DNA from: Gautieria morchelliformis
Taxonomy: Eukaryota > Basidiomycota > Agaricomycetes > Gomphales > Gomphaceae
Length of the DNA stretch: 64,000 bases
NCBI GenBank assembly: GCA_015179125.1
Contig: WHVA01000041.1
Location: 310,001-374,000 of the forward strand
Direction: 5' to 3'
Numbering within the stretch: the first letter of the stretch is position 1; every line of letters starts with the position of its first letter. Of this stretch, positions 42,610 to 52,651 are shown in pieces. Both the position numbers and the translations under genes were made by a program. The notes under the pieces are model-generated. The model did not search any database. It saw only the letters and a list, made by a program, of their open reading frames with translations, and was not told the DNA's origin.

Positions 42610-44637
42610 TCAAAGCTGCGAATTGAGCTTATCGTCTCGAGGAGGAAATTTCTCTAGTTCGATTCCTTGGGATTCATGGGAAAGAGCCAGGTCTCCCAGA
42701 TCACTTATCACCGCCTGATCAATGTCGCTCCTGCTGCTATAATCCTGGGTGTTCATCATCCAGGTGGGGACAGCGCCGTGCAGCACCGCGCTAGGGGTGA
42801 GGTAAGTTCCGTGGTTATTCTTCACGGAGCGATGCAGGTTGATCGTCAAGCGATTGATCATAATTGAAACCAGACTGGTAGCAGAAGCATCAGCCAGAAG
42901 AGCGGACGCCGAATATTGAGGGGCCTACACGTCTGATGGGCTGTGTGGAACGAAGGAGTAAATAATAGTCTGTTATTCTATGATCCGTACAAGATCATCT
43001 GTCCTTATATACTAATTATGATGTTCCTATATTACCAATCTCTTCGAGCTGCTGTGCCGATGCGGTGCCGGTGCACCAGCAACCCGGGGTCGAGAGCAAT
43101 CTCGAACCTCCGGCTAAGTGCGTGCCGGCTCTGCCTCGGCGGTGTCATCGTCCCGATTACTAACAGGCTGTAGTTGAATGTGATGTGTGAGAATAAAATA
43201 ACATCATTGGACCAGTAAGTGACTAGAGGAACTTACTGGGAGTTTAAAAGCTCGAGTCCCGGCTGATATATCTTCAAAGTTCATAACTCTAGACCCATCC
43301 TTAAGTTAACACACTCACCGGTGCGAAAATGCCCACACATAACCAGATGAACATGGTGGAAAATATAACACTAAAATGTTCACGGGACGTTATTGGGGAA
43401 TATGGCGCATGACTTACAGGAAGTAGATGATGCCGTCCTTAACAATGACCCGTAAGATCCCGCCCCGATCCCTCAGTCCATTTAGAGATCTGTCTTTCCA
43501 ACTATTGGCCATGATTAGGGCAACTATGGAGACATCATATATTAGTTCCAGGACGACGGGAGCGTATGCTCCACTTTTACTGTGAAATCGTTATATAAGA
43601 GTAAATATTGATATTAAACCCTATGGGAACACACAGTCTGGCAGAAGGAAGAAAGAAGCAGCCTTTCTCAGAAGTGAGGAATAAAATAAACATGAGTCGC
43701 AGTGATGCAACACGTAGGTGTCAACGCTTCGCACCTTGAAAGACAGGAAGGTCTATTGGCGGCATAGGCAATGCTGAGAAAAAGGTTAGAATTGCCTCGA
43801 CACAATGTGACTCGAAACTTACGGCCGCGACCCGGGAAAGTGGAAACGCAAATGCTGGCAGCGAATTGAATGGCAATGATTGAGCTCAAGTAACCCAAGA
43901 TCCACTTGTTACAATTGTACAACGCATATACGCTGTCGTTAAAATCGTCAATAATTGTGCATGACGTATGGATCACGGTTGATAACTAACCGTAGAAGGA
44001 GTAGAATACTGGATGCGATAACAATCACGGTCAAAAACGCAGGCTCTAAAGGACCTACTGTTTTGCAGCTTGAGATAGAGTATTAATAGCGAGCCAGGGC
44101 AGTCGGCAGCCTAGATAGCTCACGCCTAAAACATAATCAGAAACACAAACTGCCAGTGGGAACGAGACATACGGCGCCACCCCACTTTGTTGTGACCGCT
44201 AAAGCCCTAGGTAAGATCCATGACGGCATATCAATAGCCAAATAACGTACCAGATGTTATCACTGACAAGGAGATTGGGACGAAATATCTGGTCTGTTAT
44301 ACATCATCACTATTGAGAACGGCCAAAGAATTAAAGAGCTCACGACGAAAAACAGAAAGCCAGCTGCGGTATGGTTTAGAGCCATGTTTGTCTCGCGAGG
44401 CTGAATTAAGTGGTTTACCTAAAGATATTCTGTTGGACCAAATGTACCGAACCTAAAAGTTGTCGTGAACTTGTGGCTGGACGTGAAAAATACAGACGTA
44501 CTTCATCTCCAAGTGTGAGAAGATGCTCATAGATCAGAAGGGCGAGGCTGGAAACAAGGTAATACTGATCCGACAGTCAGAGAAGTTATATGACTGGTCC
44601 CTTGGGAGGATACTTGCTCTAATAGCCTGTCTATCAT
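42610..44637 (-). CDS. DUF6533-type seven-helix membrane protein, copy 2 (possibly decayed)
   Basis: Same exon plan as copy 1, readable in blocks: start MIDRLLEQ (44637), YYLVSSLALL, exons 43991-44057, 43823-43932, 43418-43579, 43319-43370 and last exon 42610-42924. The segment ILELIYG of copy 1 reads VLELIYD, and GGILRVIVKDGIIYFL is closer to the family norm than in copy 1. The splice donor after the third exon (SN, near 44427) reads GA instead of GT, so the gene may be mis-spliced or dead unless another donor is used. The last intron holds a Fam5 solo LTR, making it about 390 bp. The C-terminus is longer than in copy 1 by about 16 residues. Confidence 0.6.
42944..43165 (-). mobile_element. 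Fam5 solo LTR in an intron
   Basis: 222 bp, ends TGTGGAACG.../...ACTAACA, with perfect duplication GGCTG (42939-42943 and 43166-43170). Lies in the last intron of the copy-2 membrane-protein gene, antisense to the Copia at 37275 but in the sense of the gene. Confidence 0.95.
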
Positions 44638-45245
44638 TTCAAGGTGACAAGGACGATTGATCAATTGAAAAACTGGACAACTTACAACTGCGGCCCTCCA
44701 AGGATGATGATGTCTTCCACACTGTCAGATGACATAATGGGAGATATATACACAGTTGCATGGATCACCCCTCAAGCTTTATCGTATCCTAGGGCGATAG
44801 GGGTGGCAAGCGAGGCTGCCTCACTAGCAATGTCGCCTCAGGAGAGTCAACGGCAGCTAACACTACTCCAAACACCAGATATAACTCAATTCATCACCAA
44901 ATTGGCGTGTAGCCAATCAAGCATATTTCGAATACCAGTCATGGGTCAAAATACCTCGCCCCTCAATTCCGCTCATGCCCAACGGTTAGCTCAGGCTTGT
45001 CGCCGCACGGTTGCAGAAATTTAGCAGTCCTTCTGCAGCAGCTCAAAGTATGTACGAATCAGCATGCAAGCATCATGTACGCGAAACGAGGCGCAGGGAA
45101 ACAGATGACCATCTGGTTTCCCCAGAGTCCCCTTACTCTGCAAGGGCTCTGCAATGGAAGCCTCGTGGGAAAGCTGCAGGCACCAGGCACATGTTGCCGC
45201 GTCGGCAGATCGTTCTGGTTAGCACGAGTCACGTTCAATCTCCCG
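44638..45245. other. Upstream flank of copy 2, no gene seen
   Basis: Part of duplication unit 2; corresponds to the sequence on both sides of the Copia insertion in unit 1. Includes CTGCCTCACTAGCAATG, the uninterrupted form of the Copia target site. No credible coding. Confidence 0.5.
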
Positions 45246-45253
45246 CCGAGAGT

Positions 45254-46136
45254 CAGTGTTGGCTCCTAAGGGTAAGCCTTAAATGGTCCTACCCTTAATT
45301 AAGGCCGTAACGTTACGGCTTAACTAGCGGACAGCAGATGGTAACCCTTAATTAACCCTTAACTCATATATTCATTTTTCATGATTTTCCAGCCCAGTGG
45401 GTGCTCATGGAGCCAAACTTCCAATTTGTTAAACTTTGTGCATGTTAATGGTTACTTAAGCATCCTGAGTTGGATGCCTCACCGTTAATCTTTAATCTTA
45501 TGTCTGCCACCTGCCTTGGTCCACTGTGGGCTTTTTTTCACAAGGGAGAGGCCCAGAACAGCAGGTACAACAACGCTTACTGTCATAGCTGTGTGGCAGT
45601 CAAACTGAAGTTAGAGCCAGAGGGAAATGCTGCTGAACACTACTTCCATGATGGTGAGAAATATGCTAGCATTTAAATACAACTTCATTATTAATACCAA
45701 AATTAATCTCACAGCTTGTGAGGCTGCTGGAAAGACAAGAGGCACAAGGGATGCCATGCTTGCCCACCTCATCAGCGGCACAGCCAGAAAATGCAAAGAC
45801 ACTAGCGATGCAGCTGTGAATATGGCCCTGTACGCCCTTCGAGAATCATTGAAGAGGAGGAGGAGGAAGCCCTGGGTCAGGCTATGGCTGAAGCAGCAGA
45901 AGATGAGGTGCCAGATGATGGTGCCATTGAGATTGGATCAGATGAAGAGTACCAATGAATACTCTAAGTGCTACATGAATATATTTCTAAGAATTACAAC
46001 CAATATTAAATATTCAAGTTATATTATATATTCATGTTAATGCCCTTAACTCAACACCCTTAATTAAGCCTTAATCCTTAACCTACCCCTTAACACCCAC
46101 CGGTGCCCTTAATTAAGGCCTTAGGAGCCAACACTG
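45254..46136 (+). mobile_element. hAT-type non-autonomous DNA transposon (883 bp)
   Basis: Terminal inverted repeats of 18 bp, CAGTGTTGGCTCCTAAGG at the left and its complement at the right, perfect as read, with the CAGTG start typical of hAT. 8-bp target duplication CCGAGAGT at 45246-45253 and 46137-46144, perfect. Near both ends are several copies of CCCTTAATTAA, likely transposase-binding subterminal repeats. The interior keeps the first and last coding parts of a transposase but not the catalytic core, so it depends on a partner elsewhere. Confidence 0.95.
45470..45960 (+). CDS. BED-type zinc-finger remnant of a hAT transposase
   Basis: Exon 1 (from ATG 45470 to about 45653) encodes LWAFFHKGEAQNSRYNNAYC followed by HSCV, the aromatic/Cys part of a BED finger. 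A GTGAGA...CACAG intron of 59 bp follows (about 45654-45712). Exon 2 supplies MLAHLISGTARKCKD, the His/Cys part. In a shifted frame from about 45839 comes an acidic C-terminus (RIIEEEEEEALGQAMAEAAE ... GSDEEYQ*) resembling hAT C-termini. The DDE/hATC core is deleted. A short BED-finger protein could bind the element ends; that is speculative. Confidence 0.6.
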
Positions 46137-46144
46137 CCGAGAGT

Positions 46145-47020
46145 CAACATTGTCGTCTTATTGGCATCTTTCCACAATCCATTCACTCAGGTGCTTCAGC
46201 ACGTTCGAGGGCTCTTTCCAAGGCTACGTACTGCGTCCCTTACGATTATCTTTGGGTTTTGGTTTTGATTTTCGGTGTCCGAGTACTTTTCTACCGTTCC
46301 AGTCATTCCTGCACTACCAACTTATTCAAAATTTAAGTAGGTGTACTTCTCTCTTCTTGTATCCTCGATGGCATCCCGCTTCCGCTCTGTGAGTTGCTTC
46401 TTACCCTCTGTATATTTCCAGGGTATTCATTTTAGCGTTCTTCACCCGGTCGCTTGCGCCGATGCCTGTGGCTTCTGTTCTTTTACCTATGCATAGCCAC
46501 CAAATACGGCCAATCCTTGTCCTATCCATTGACCTTTCGATGTATACCTTCTCAACCGGCTGTCCACGATCTCACGCTTGCCTACTGCTGCAATTTTCGT
46601 CACTGTCTCTACCTCCGACCTCCAATCACCCCCTCCACTCCCATCCGTTAGTATTGATGAACATAGCTGTGATCCGGGAGTTGTTGGTTGTATCACCGCC
46701 GAAGCCTCCAGTTGCATCGCCTATGAAAAGGAAAAACATAAGGGATGGCCCATCAACGAGCCATAAGGAACAGATGCGCATGTAACTTCTTGCATTTTGT
46801 CTTTGTATCAGCTTTGCATCTTAGTCAGATAAATTTGTTGTGTAAACAAATTGTACGCATTTTTGCGAGCCAGCTTAATTCGGGAGCAAGGGGTCTGCCG
46901 CTGATAACGGACGGCCCTCCCTCTAGTTACATGATGGCACTTGACAATTGGCTGAAAAAACCAAATTGGTGTTTTCAGCTGGTCACCAAAAAAGAAGCAG
47001 CTGGACTGAGACTGCACATC
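46145..47020. other. Host spacer between hAT and Fam2 LTR
   Basis: No recognisable gene. A plus-strand stretch around 46580-46765 is open and Ser/Pro-rich without family resemblance. Its right end (from about 46975) matches duplication unit 1 near 41935. Confidence 0.4.
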
Positions 47021-47509
47021 TGTTGGGTGCATTTATGCTCCTGCACCAAAATCAAGCATAATATGTTCAATTTATTGTGTGGTGTTTCCAATTGTTTCTC
47101 ACATTGTTCTTGTACCATGCATCCATTTCTCTGCTTATTTTCGAAATTTTCCAGCCACTCTCTATCTCTCCATTTCATTCTGTTATTTCTACTTTCACAG
47201 GCGGCTGCACCCAGCGGAGTTTGAAATGACTTCGACGCGCGAGCCCTTGGGCGCTAAAGGGCCGGGTGCAAGTATATGCCTTCTGAGACAGGATTACACT
47301 CCTCTCTCAGTGACAATAAATTCACTGAGAGAGGCGAGTAGTATTCTTCATATTTACATAGCATGTTGACTGAAAATCATGTAGTATATTTGATTCTAGG
47401 TATTGTATTAATACATCAGTGACAATAAATTCACTGAGAGAGTATATTTGATTCTAGCTTTCTAAGAACTCTACCGAACCTTCCCTGCCATAGACCCTAG
47501 TTGCTAACA
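47021..47509 (+). mobile_element. Fam2 solo LTR (489 bp)
   Basis: TGTTGGG...CTAACA with perfect duplication ACATC (47016-47020 and 47510-47514). The uninterrupted target, ACATCTGCAGTCTG, is present in unit 1 near 41988-42001, which confirms the insertion. Confidence 0.97.
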
Positions 47510-48043
47510 ACATCTGCAGTCTGACTGAGGGACCCTTCTTGCCTGATCCGAGGGCACACCGTGCCAGTGTGCCACACCCGCGCCTCGTCGGAGACTTTAT
47601 TTGGGACCTGAACCGTAATTGACACGCAGGTACTAGTACCGTGTAGAGAATCCGCTGGCATCCGGTTTTAATCTCCAAGCCTGAGCGCAGAGCGTCATCT
47701 TCCCAGAGGACTTGCCCTCTCGAGACGACTACATCATTGTCTGTGCGTGCTCGGACATTTCCCATTCGCGTCGATGGGTAGCTCGCTGATATCCTATCCC
47801 CATCGTGTAGTGTTCGGAGATTCCGGAAACACATCCCCAAGGTTTATAATCCAAGCGCAGCCCACACTGAGTGATATACGGGTGGCTTGACGGAATGTGC
47901 TCACAAGAATCGCTGTCACACGCTATTGAGATGTGTGGCTTGGTGCCAAAGTATACGAAGGTCTCATGAAAATAGGCAAGTTGCAAGTCTAGCAACGCAT
48001 CTACAGAACGTCCCCTAGAACGAAGACAGCCGTCCTCGTCTCT
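47510..48043 (-). other. Spacer with an unassigned minus-strand frame
   Basis: An 88-residue open frame (47995-47729, starting MLDLQLAYFHETFVYFG) shows ordinary amino-acid composition but no family I recognise. It may be a fragment of a host gene. Nothing else seen. Confidence 0.25.
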
Positions 48044-48571
48044 CTAGTCATATACGTTACACCGATACGCCGTGTTCCCTTCTCGTGTGAAGGTGACCAT
48101 ATGGTCTAGAAAGCGAATGTATGCGGTAAATCCACGCACAGCATACACTATTCAGACATTCAATGACTCACCGCCCAGCGTGCGTGTCGTAAACCCAACT
48201 TCACAATAACAACTTCGGGACCGCCTGAGCACACACTAAGAGGGTAAACCTAAAAATAGTAGTCTGCAACAGCGCATACGCGATTAAAAACATCGTACGG
48301 TAGACGCAGCCGAGTAATGGCACCCACAAATCCACTTGCGCTTGAACACTTCTACTTCCTTCTGCCCTCTTTCGCCCCCCATGGTGTCCGGATACTCTTT
48401 CATCAGCGCGAGCACTGTGACGCTGCTGGGGCGCTCCGGGGGGCGGCGGCGCCACTCGCGCAGCGTGCGCGCGTAGTGTGGCCCGATGTTGACCACGCTG
48501 TCGATGACGAGCCGCCCCTGAGAGCCGGCCTGTAGCGTGCTCAGAAGCAGTGACAGCGGACGGTCATACAC
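48044..48571 (-). pseudogene. Cyclopropane-fatty-acyl-phospholipid synthase, 3' fragment
   Basis: Minus-strand exons match the C-terminal end of fungal cyclopropane-fatty-acid synthase-like methyltransferases. Exon 1 (48571 to about 48478 and onward to KWI near 48335) reads YDRPLSLLLSTLQAGS, VVNIGPHYARTLREWRR, EYPDTMGGERGQKEVEVFKRKW. A second exon ending at 48172 reads CYCEVGFTTRTLG. A third, 48105-48044, reads DHMVTFTREGNTAYR up to the stop. The family methylates membrane lipids with S-adenosylmethionine. The SAM-binding N-terminal half is absent: at 48572 the sequence changes abruptly to an unrelated plus-strand frame. Confidence 0.8.
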
Positions 48572-48884
48572 GAAATCAGCGACGCCAAGGATACTTGGGA
48601 GACCTTGTTACAAAAGGCTTCTTGAATGGGAGGAAAAGAACCCCACATTGGAGAAATTCAAGGAGTATGTTCTTGCCTTCCCATATTCCTCTCTAACTCA
48701 TGTCATATGCAGAGCGATGTCGATGAACTACATGCTCGACCAAAAAGACTTCTTGCGATCAAAGCCCGACCTTGCCATGCGGCCTGTCATGTTGAGCAAG
48801 GACCTCGACCAATGGCAAATCGTTTGTGATCACCATGAAAAGCAGGCACTGAAAAGATTGGATCTGAAATGCGGAGGTTCATAA
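48572..48884 (+). pseudogene. Unknown ORF fragment joined to the synthase fragment
   Basis: Plus-strand open frame with well-mixed composition (LLEWEEKNPTLEKFKEY, MNYMLDQKDFLRSKPDL, MRPVMLSKDLDQWQIVCDHH) ending in a stop at 48884. No family recognised. It lacks a natural start and begins at the junction with the synthase fragment, so it looks like the 3' end of a relocated gene. Confidence 0.4.
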
Positions 48885-49175
48885 AATACTTCTACCAAAC
48901 TCGATGAAATGTTCAAGGTTTTTTAGGCCTAAATTGATTCGCGGAGGTTTCTTTGATAGACCTAGCTGCGTGATCTTGGTGAGCTACACGCCACTCTCCC
49001 CCAATATCCTCTGACAAACATTTCAAAAATATATGCCACCAACAGTGGTGTATTACTTGCCAAATCATCCAGAAATAGATGTGAGCGACTGTGTCGGGTC
49101 TTGAATCGGCGGCACGCGAGCCGCTGACTCACCTGCTAGTTCTCCGTTGTACTGGCGGTCTAAGTAGTAAGTACG

Positions 49176-50756
49176 ATGGCTCAGCACCCGCAGGTTGATT
49201 TCGATTGCGACGACCGCGATGTCACCCGCTATACATGGCTCGCATTTTGGGACTCCACCAGCTCCTGGCTGGCTGAGCGAGGATACACGCTCTTCGAGTA
49301 TCGCTATCACTGGGGGAACAGTTATCTCGGCCACGTGACACACTGGGCTCCGAAGCTAAACAATGTGTCCGTTTCTGACGTGGAGCATCCTTTTTCAAAA
49401 TCTGGGGGTGACCCAGAGGGTCTACCCGTGCCGCCTCTAAGTGCTGATTGTATCTCGGTGCGTCTATTCGTCTGCCAACGTCCCCTCAATGCTCATTGGA
49501 TTCAAGGAACGCATCGGCTTCGCCCAAGATTCATTGGAGCGTCATGTTGCCTTGAGGTTGACCAAGAAGAGCTCCGATGAGTATAAAATTTTGCAATTCT
49601 TGATTGAGCAATCTATCGGCCTGTCTCTGGAAAGGTTCGAGGGTGTTTTACCCCATTTAGACCTCTTGGAGTTCGGAGATCATTCCATTGTGGTTATGCC
49701 TAGGTACAGTATACTTGTTCCGTGACCCATCATTTACTCATTGATTACATCATAGGTGGGGTGAGGACGCATTTCACCCCTGGTTCTCGACCATCGGTGA
49801 AGCCATCGACTATATGCGATACTGGCTTAAGGTAATACTACTACTGACCGCTTTATTCCCTTTTTCATATGCCATCGACTTCAACAGGGCTTGAGCTTCT
49901 TGCACAAACATCATATTGTCCACCGCGTCAGCCTGTTTCTTTCCTTGCACGGTCCGAACTGTCTCGTCTAAGAGTCTTATGCAGGATATCAAGTCCGGCA
50001 ACATTCTAGTCAATCATTTTGGGGCTTTCGCCGATAACCCTTCCAACGACTTGCGAAGAAAACTCCGACGTGATGGCCGCTTAGTGTATGCCATCATGGA
50101 CTTCGACATCTCCATGATATTCCCACCCACTGCGACACGTGAAGAATGTCGGCTTCCCAGTCACCTGTCTTGGATTGGCGGACAAAGCCAACCTCACGAT
50201 ACCAGGCAGGGCGAACTCGATTATGACCCGTTCGCGTTTGATGTAGGGTGCCTTGGCGTTCTCTTCTGCGAATGTTTTCAAGTCCGTTTCCATTTTCTGC
50301 GGTGCAATCCGAGGTGAAGTGACTAATCCAGGTGCTCTGCAACAGCATTTTACCCGCGTTGTTCCAATGTTTGCGCCGCTTATGGATCGAATGACGACGC
50401 GTGATATCAGTCGCCGATTTACAGCTAGTCAAGCCCTCGAGTTCCTGGAAAGCTTCGCCTCCGAGTTGACGCTAGAGCAACTGGAGTTTCCTGCGCCACC
50501 TTGGAACCCCGGCCACCCTCCATATGACAAATATGATCGTTGGGCAGGTCTGCCGGACACATTTATCAAGGATTGGGATAATTTCCGGGAGCCGAAACCG
50601 ACATTTCAGATCAGACTTCTTCGCCGAATCTGTGATTGCCGAATCTGTGATTATGAATGGGGTTACAAGTTGGTGCAATGGGTTAGACAAATTATTAGGT
50701 TTTGGCAGAAGGGAGATACAAGGGTGCGGTTGCCAAAAACCATTTCACCTGATTAA
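49176..50756 (+). CDS. Divergent protein kinase-like protein, basidiomycete family
   Basis: Six exons: 49176-49457, 49507-49703, 49756-49831, 49888-49926, 49985-50281, 50346-50756. They give 1,302 nt, 433 residues, all GT-AG with consistent phases. Kinase landmarks: beta-3 region VALRL, where the usual Lys is Arg111; hinge region IVVMPRWG; catalytic loop HRDIKSGN (Asp199, Asn204), complete; metal-binding motif DFD (237-239) in place of DFG; and the helix region MFAPLMDRMTTRDISRRFTA near residue 300. The N-terminus (~90 residues) is outside the fold and starts MAQHPQVDFD. Family members are numerous in Agaricomycetes and have no settled role (from memory). With HRD intact but Lys and Gly replaced, reduced or unusual catalysis is likely. 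The third acceptor choice at 50346 was made because it joins CECFQ to HFTRVVPMF in frame. Confidence 0.8.
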
Positions 50757-51420
50757 CATGTAGCAGACACGGTACCCTCAGCTGTAGTGCAGCGCAGATG
50801 AACGCAAACATGCCCAGGCGAGCGCCAGGGGCCGAGCGTGGCCATTGGGAGAGCAACCCAACCGTTGGGAGATTGGGCCAGACAAGGCCTAATGTATAAG
50901 TAAATTGTGGCGGAGAATAGCCCTATAGGTGAGGAAATCTACAGCAGTCCATGACTGGCGGCACTTCTGAGGAATTTAAAAAAATAATTTGCAAGCTGGA
51001 CTACCTTGGAACATCAAATCTCGAAGAATACTTCGATGCGCACTTAGTTCAAAATGTATTCGAACGATAATTCAAGACTTGGAGAAACATTGCTCGCTTC
51101 TTTGCTGCGCATCGCACAGATTTCGATTTTGCCTTGTGTACCGACTTCAGATCACGAATCCAGGATACAGTCAGAAGCGAAACGATGGAGGAAGGAAGAC
51201 AATGAACCGTAGCTTTGATCATCCCAGCGATTTAGTTCACACCGTACGAGGAGGAGCTCAATCAAAGCGCATTGCCACGTAACAAACGGGTAAGATCTCG
51301 CTCTCAGCTAGTCATTGTACCCACCTTCCGCAATTTCTCACAATGTTGATTTGAAGGAACTCGTTTCTCTTGTTAATAGGGCGTTTCAAAGTCAATACGT
51401 GAGTTCGGTCGTGAATAGCC
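50757..51420. other. Spacer downstream of the kinase gene
   Basis: No credible gene or repeat edge. Likely holds the kinase 3' UTR near its left end. Confidence 0.45.
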
Positions 51421-51429
51421 CACGCGTTT

Positions 51430-52045
51430 GTGCCCCAGCCCGCAGGTGCGGCTCGCCTTCGCATCCTACCTCGGGAGCCGCTGGGGCCCCGCAGCCCCGC
51501 CCAGAAGACCCACACGGGCACGCTGCTGCGCACCTCCCATATGGCTAGGGCACCTTCCTGTGCGGCAACAGTGAATTTAAGGCTGTCGGAAGTCCAGGCG
51601 GTGGAGAAGCACGCGTGCGGGGGCATGAGCCGATGGGTGGCGGGAAAACGTGTGTGGTCGGGGGATATGCGAGTGGGATGGCGGTGACATAAGGACAGGG
51701 TGTGCCAAGGCAAGACGAGCCTCGCAGCTTGCTGTCGTGGCATTAGGCTGCGAGGGGTTCGCAAGCGAGGGACGCGCCGGGGATGATGCGGAAGAGGTAT
51801 GCGCGAGGGGTGTCGCCTACGCATCGGGGGAGATGGACGCTGGAGGGATGAAGAGGAATCAGGAAGTGAAGATAGCGGGCACTGGGGGAAGAGGTTCACC
51901 GCGGTTCAAGCAGATGTTGAGACGCAAGACATCACATCTGTGGAAACGCTGGTGATCCCTCGCGGGGGTGTGGACAGCGAGATCGAAGAATTGAATGGCC
52001 ATGTCATTCCCGCCGATGATGAGATGCAGGTCTGAGGGGGTGCGG
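51430..52045 (-). pseudogene. WD40 / DUF2415-like gene, decayed
   Basis: Minus-strand blocks in different frames keep the order of a fungal WD40-type protein with DUF2415: NDMAIQFFDLA (near 51990), VGDTPRAYLFRI (near 51815), and CFSTAWTSDSLKFTVAAQEG followed by ALAIWEVRSSVPVWVF (near 51510-51600). Several frameshifts separate the blocks, and no complete propeller is present. Family assignment comes from the pattern FSTAW..D.LKFAVASQEG, which I recall from that group. Confidence 0.55.
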
Positions 52046-52651
52046 CCTGCTGTAGAGGAATGAGTGAGGCAGCTGCTTACGGATGTTTTGCGGCACGGCG
52101 CACGAGTGTCGTCTGTGAGCTCTGCGGAGAGAAGAACATGTAGTTCACAACGTCGCGCTGGGGGCGCAAACGCTTGAGATGGGATCAGAGAGGGGCTTGT
52201 GGGGGGATGTGGGGAGGCCGTGGCGGGGTGCTGGAGGGAATGGAAGGAATTGAGGGAGAGATGGAGCTGGGACTCCGTGCCACCGAGTACGGGGGAGGAA
52301 GTGGGGGACAGACGGGACGAAGGCTGTGGCGAAGTAGGTCGGGAGCAAGTTGAGGTTGAAAGGGTGTATAGACACTTGGGTGAGGGTCAGAGGGGTGTTC
52401 TGGGGAGTGCACTGTGGGAACAAACTCCCTGATAAATCAGTGGGATGTCCATATCTGATTTGCCATATCTGATTTGATGGATGGTCCACCACTGGTTGAT
52501 GGACACTCCACTGGTCTGGTGGTGGACCATCCACAATATACATCTCATGGTAAGTCCACTGGTGGCTCAGGGGGCCATGTCCCCTAACCACTCACAGTAT
52601 GGACTATCCACTCACAATAAGGCCCTTTTTTCAATGGATCTTATATCCATA
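52046..52651. other. Spacer with a short hairpin
   Basis: GC-rich then AT-richer sequence without a credible gene. Near 52478-52533 a 14-bp inverted repeat (GGATGGTCCACCAC / GTGGTGGACCATCC) flanks a ~26-nt loop. Confidence 0.5.

Larger units (their letters stand above)
42505..47650. repeat. Segmental tandem duplication, unit 2
   Basis: Direct copy of unit 1, carrying the second membrane-protein gene and three later insertions not shared with unit 1: a Fam5 solo LTR (42944-43165), a hAT element (45254-46136) and a Fam2 solo LTR (47021-47509). The Copia in unit 1 is absent here, so these elements arrived after the duplication. Confidence 0.8.

Noticed and set aside
46454-46785. Open frame of 107 residues in the host spacer
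   Set aside because: Ser/Pro/Leu-rich, no family resemblance, and it overlaps other frames of similar quality.
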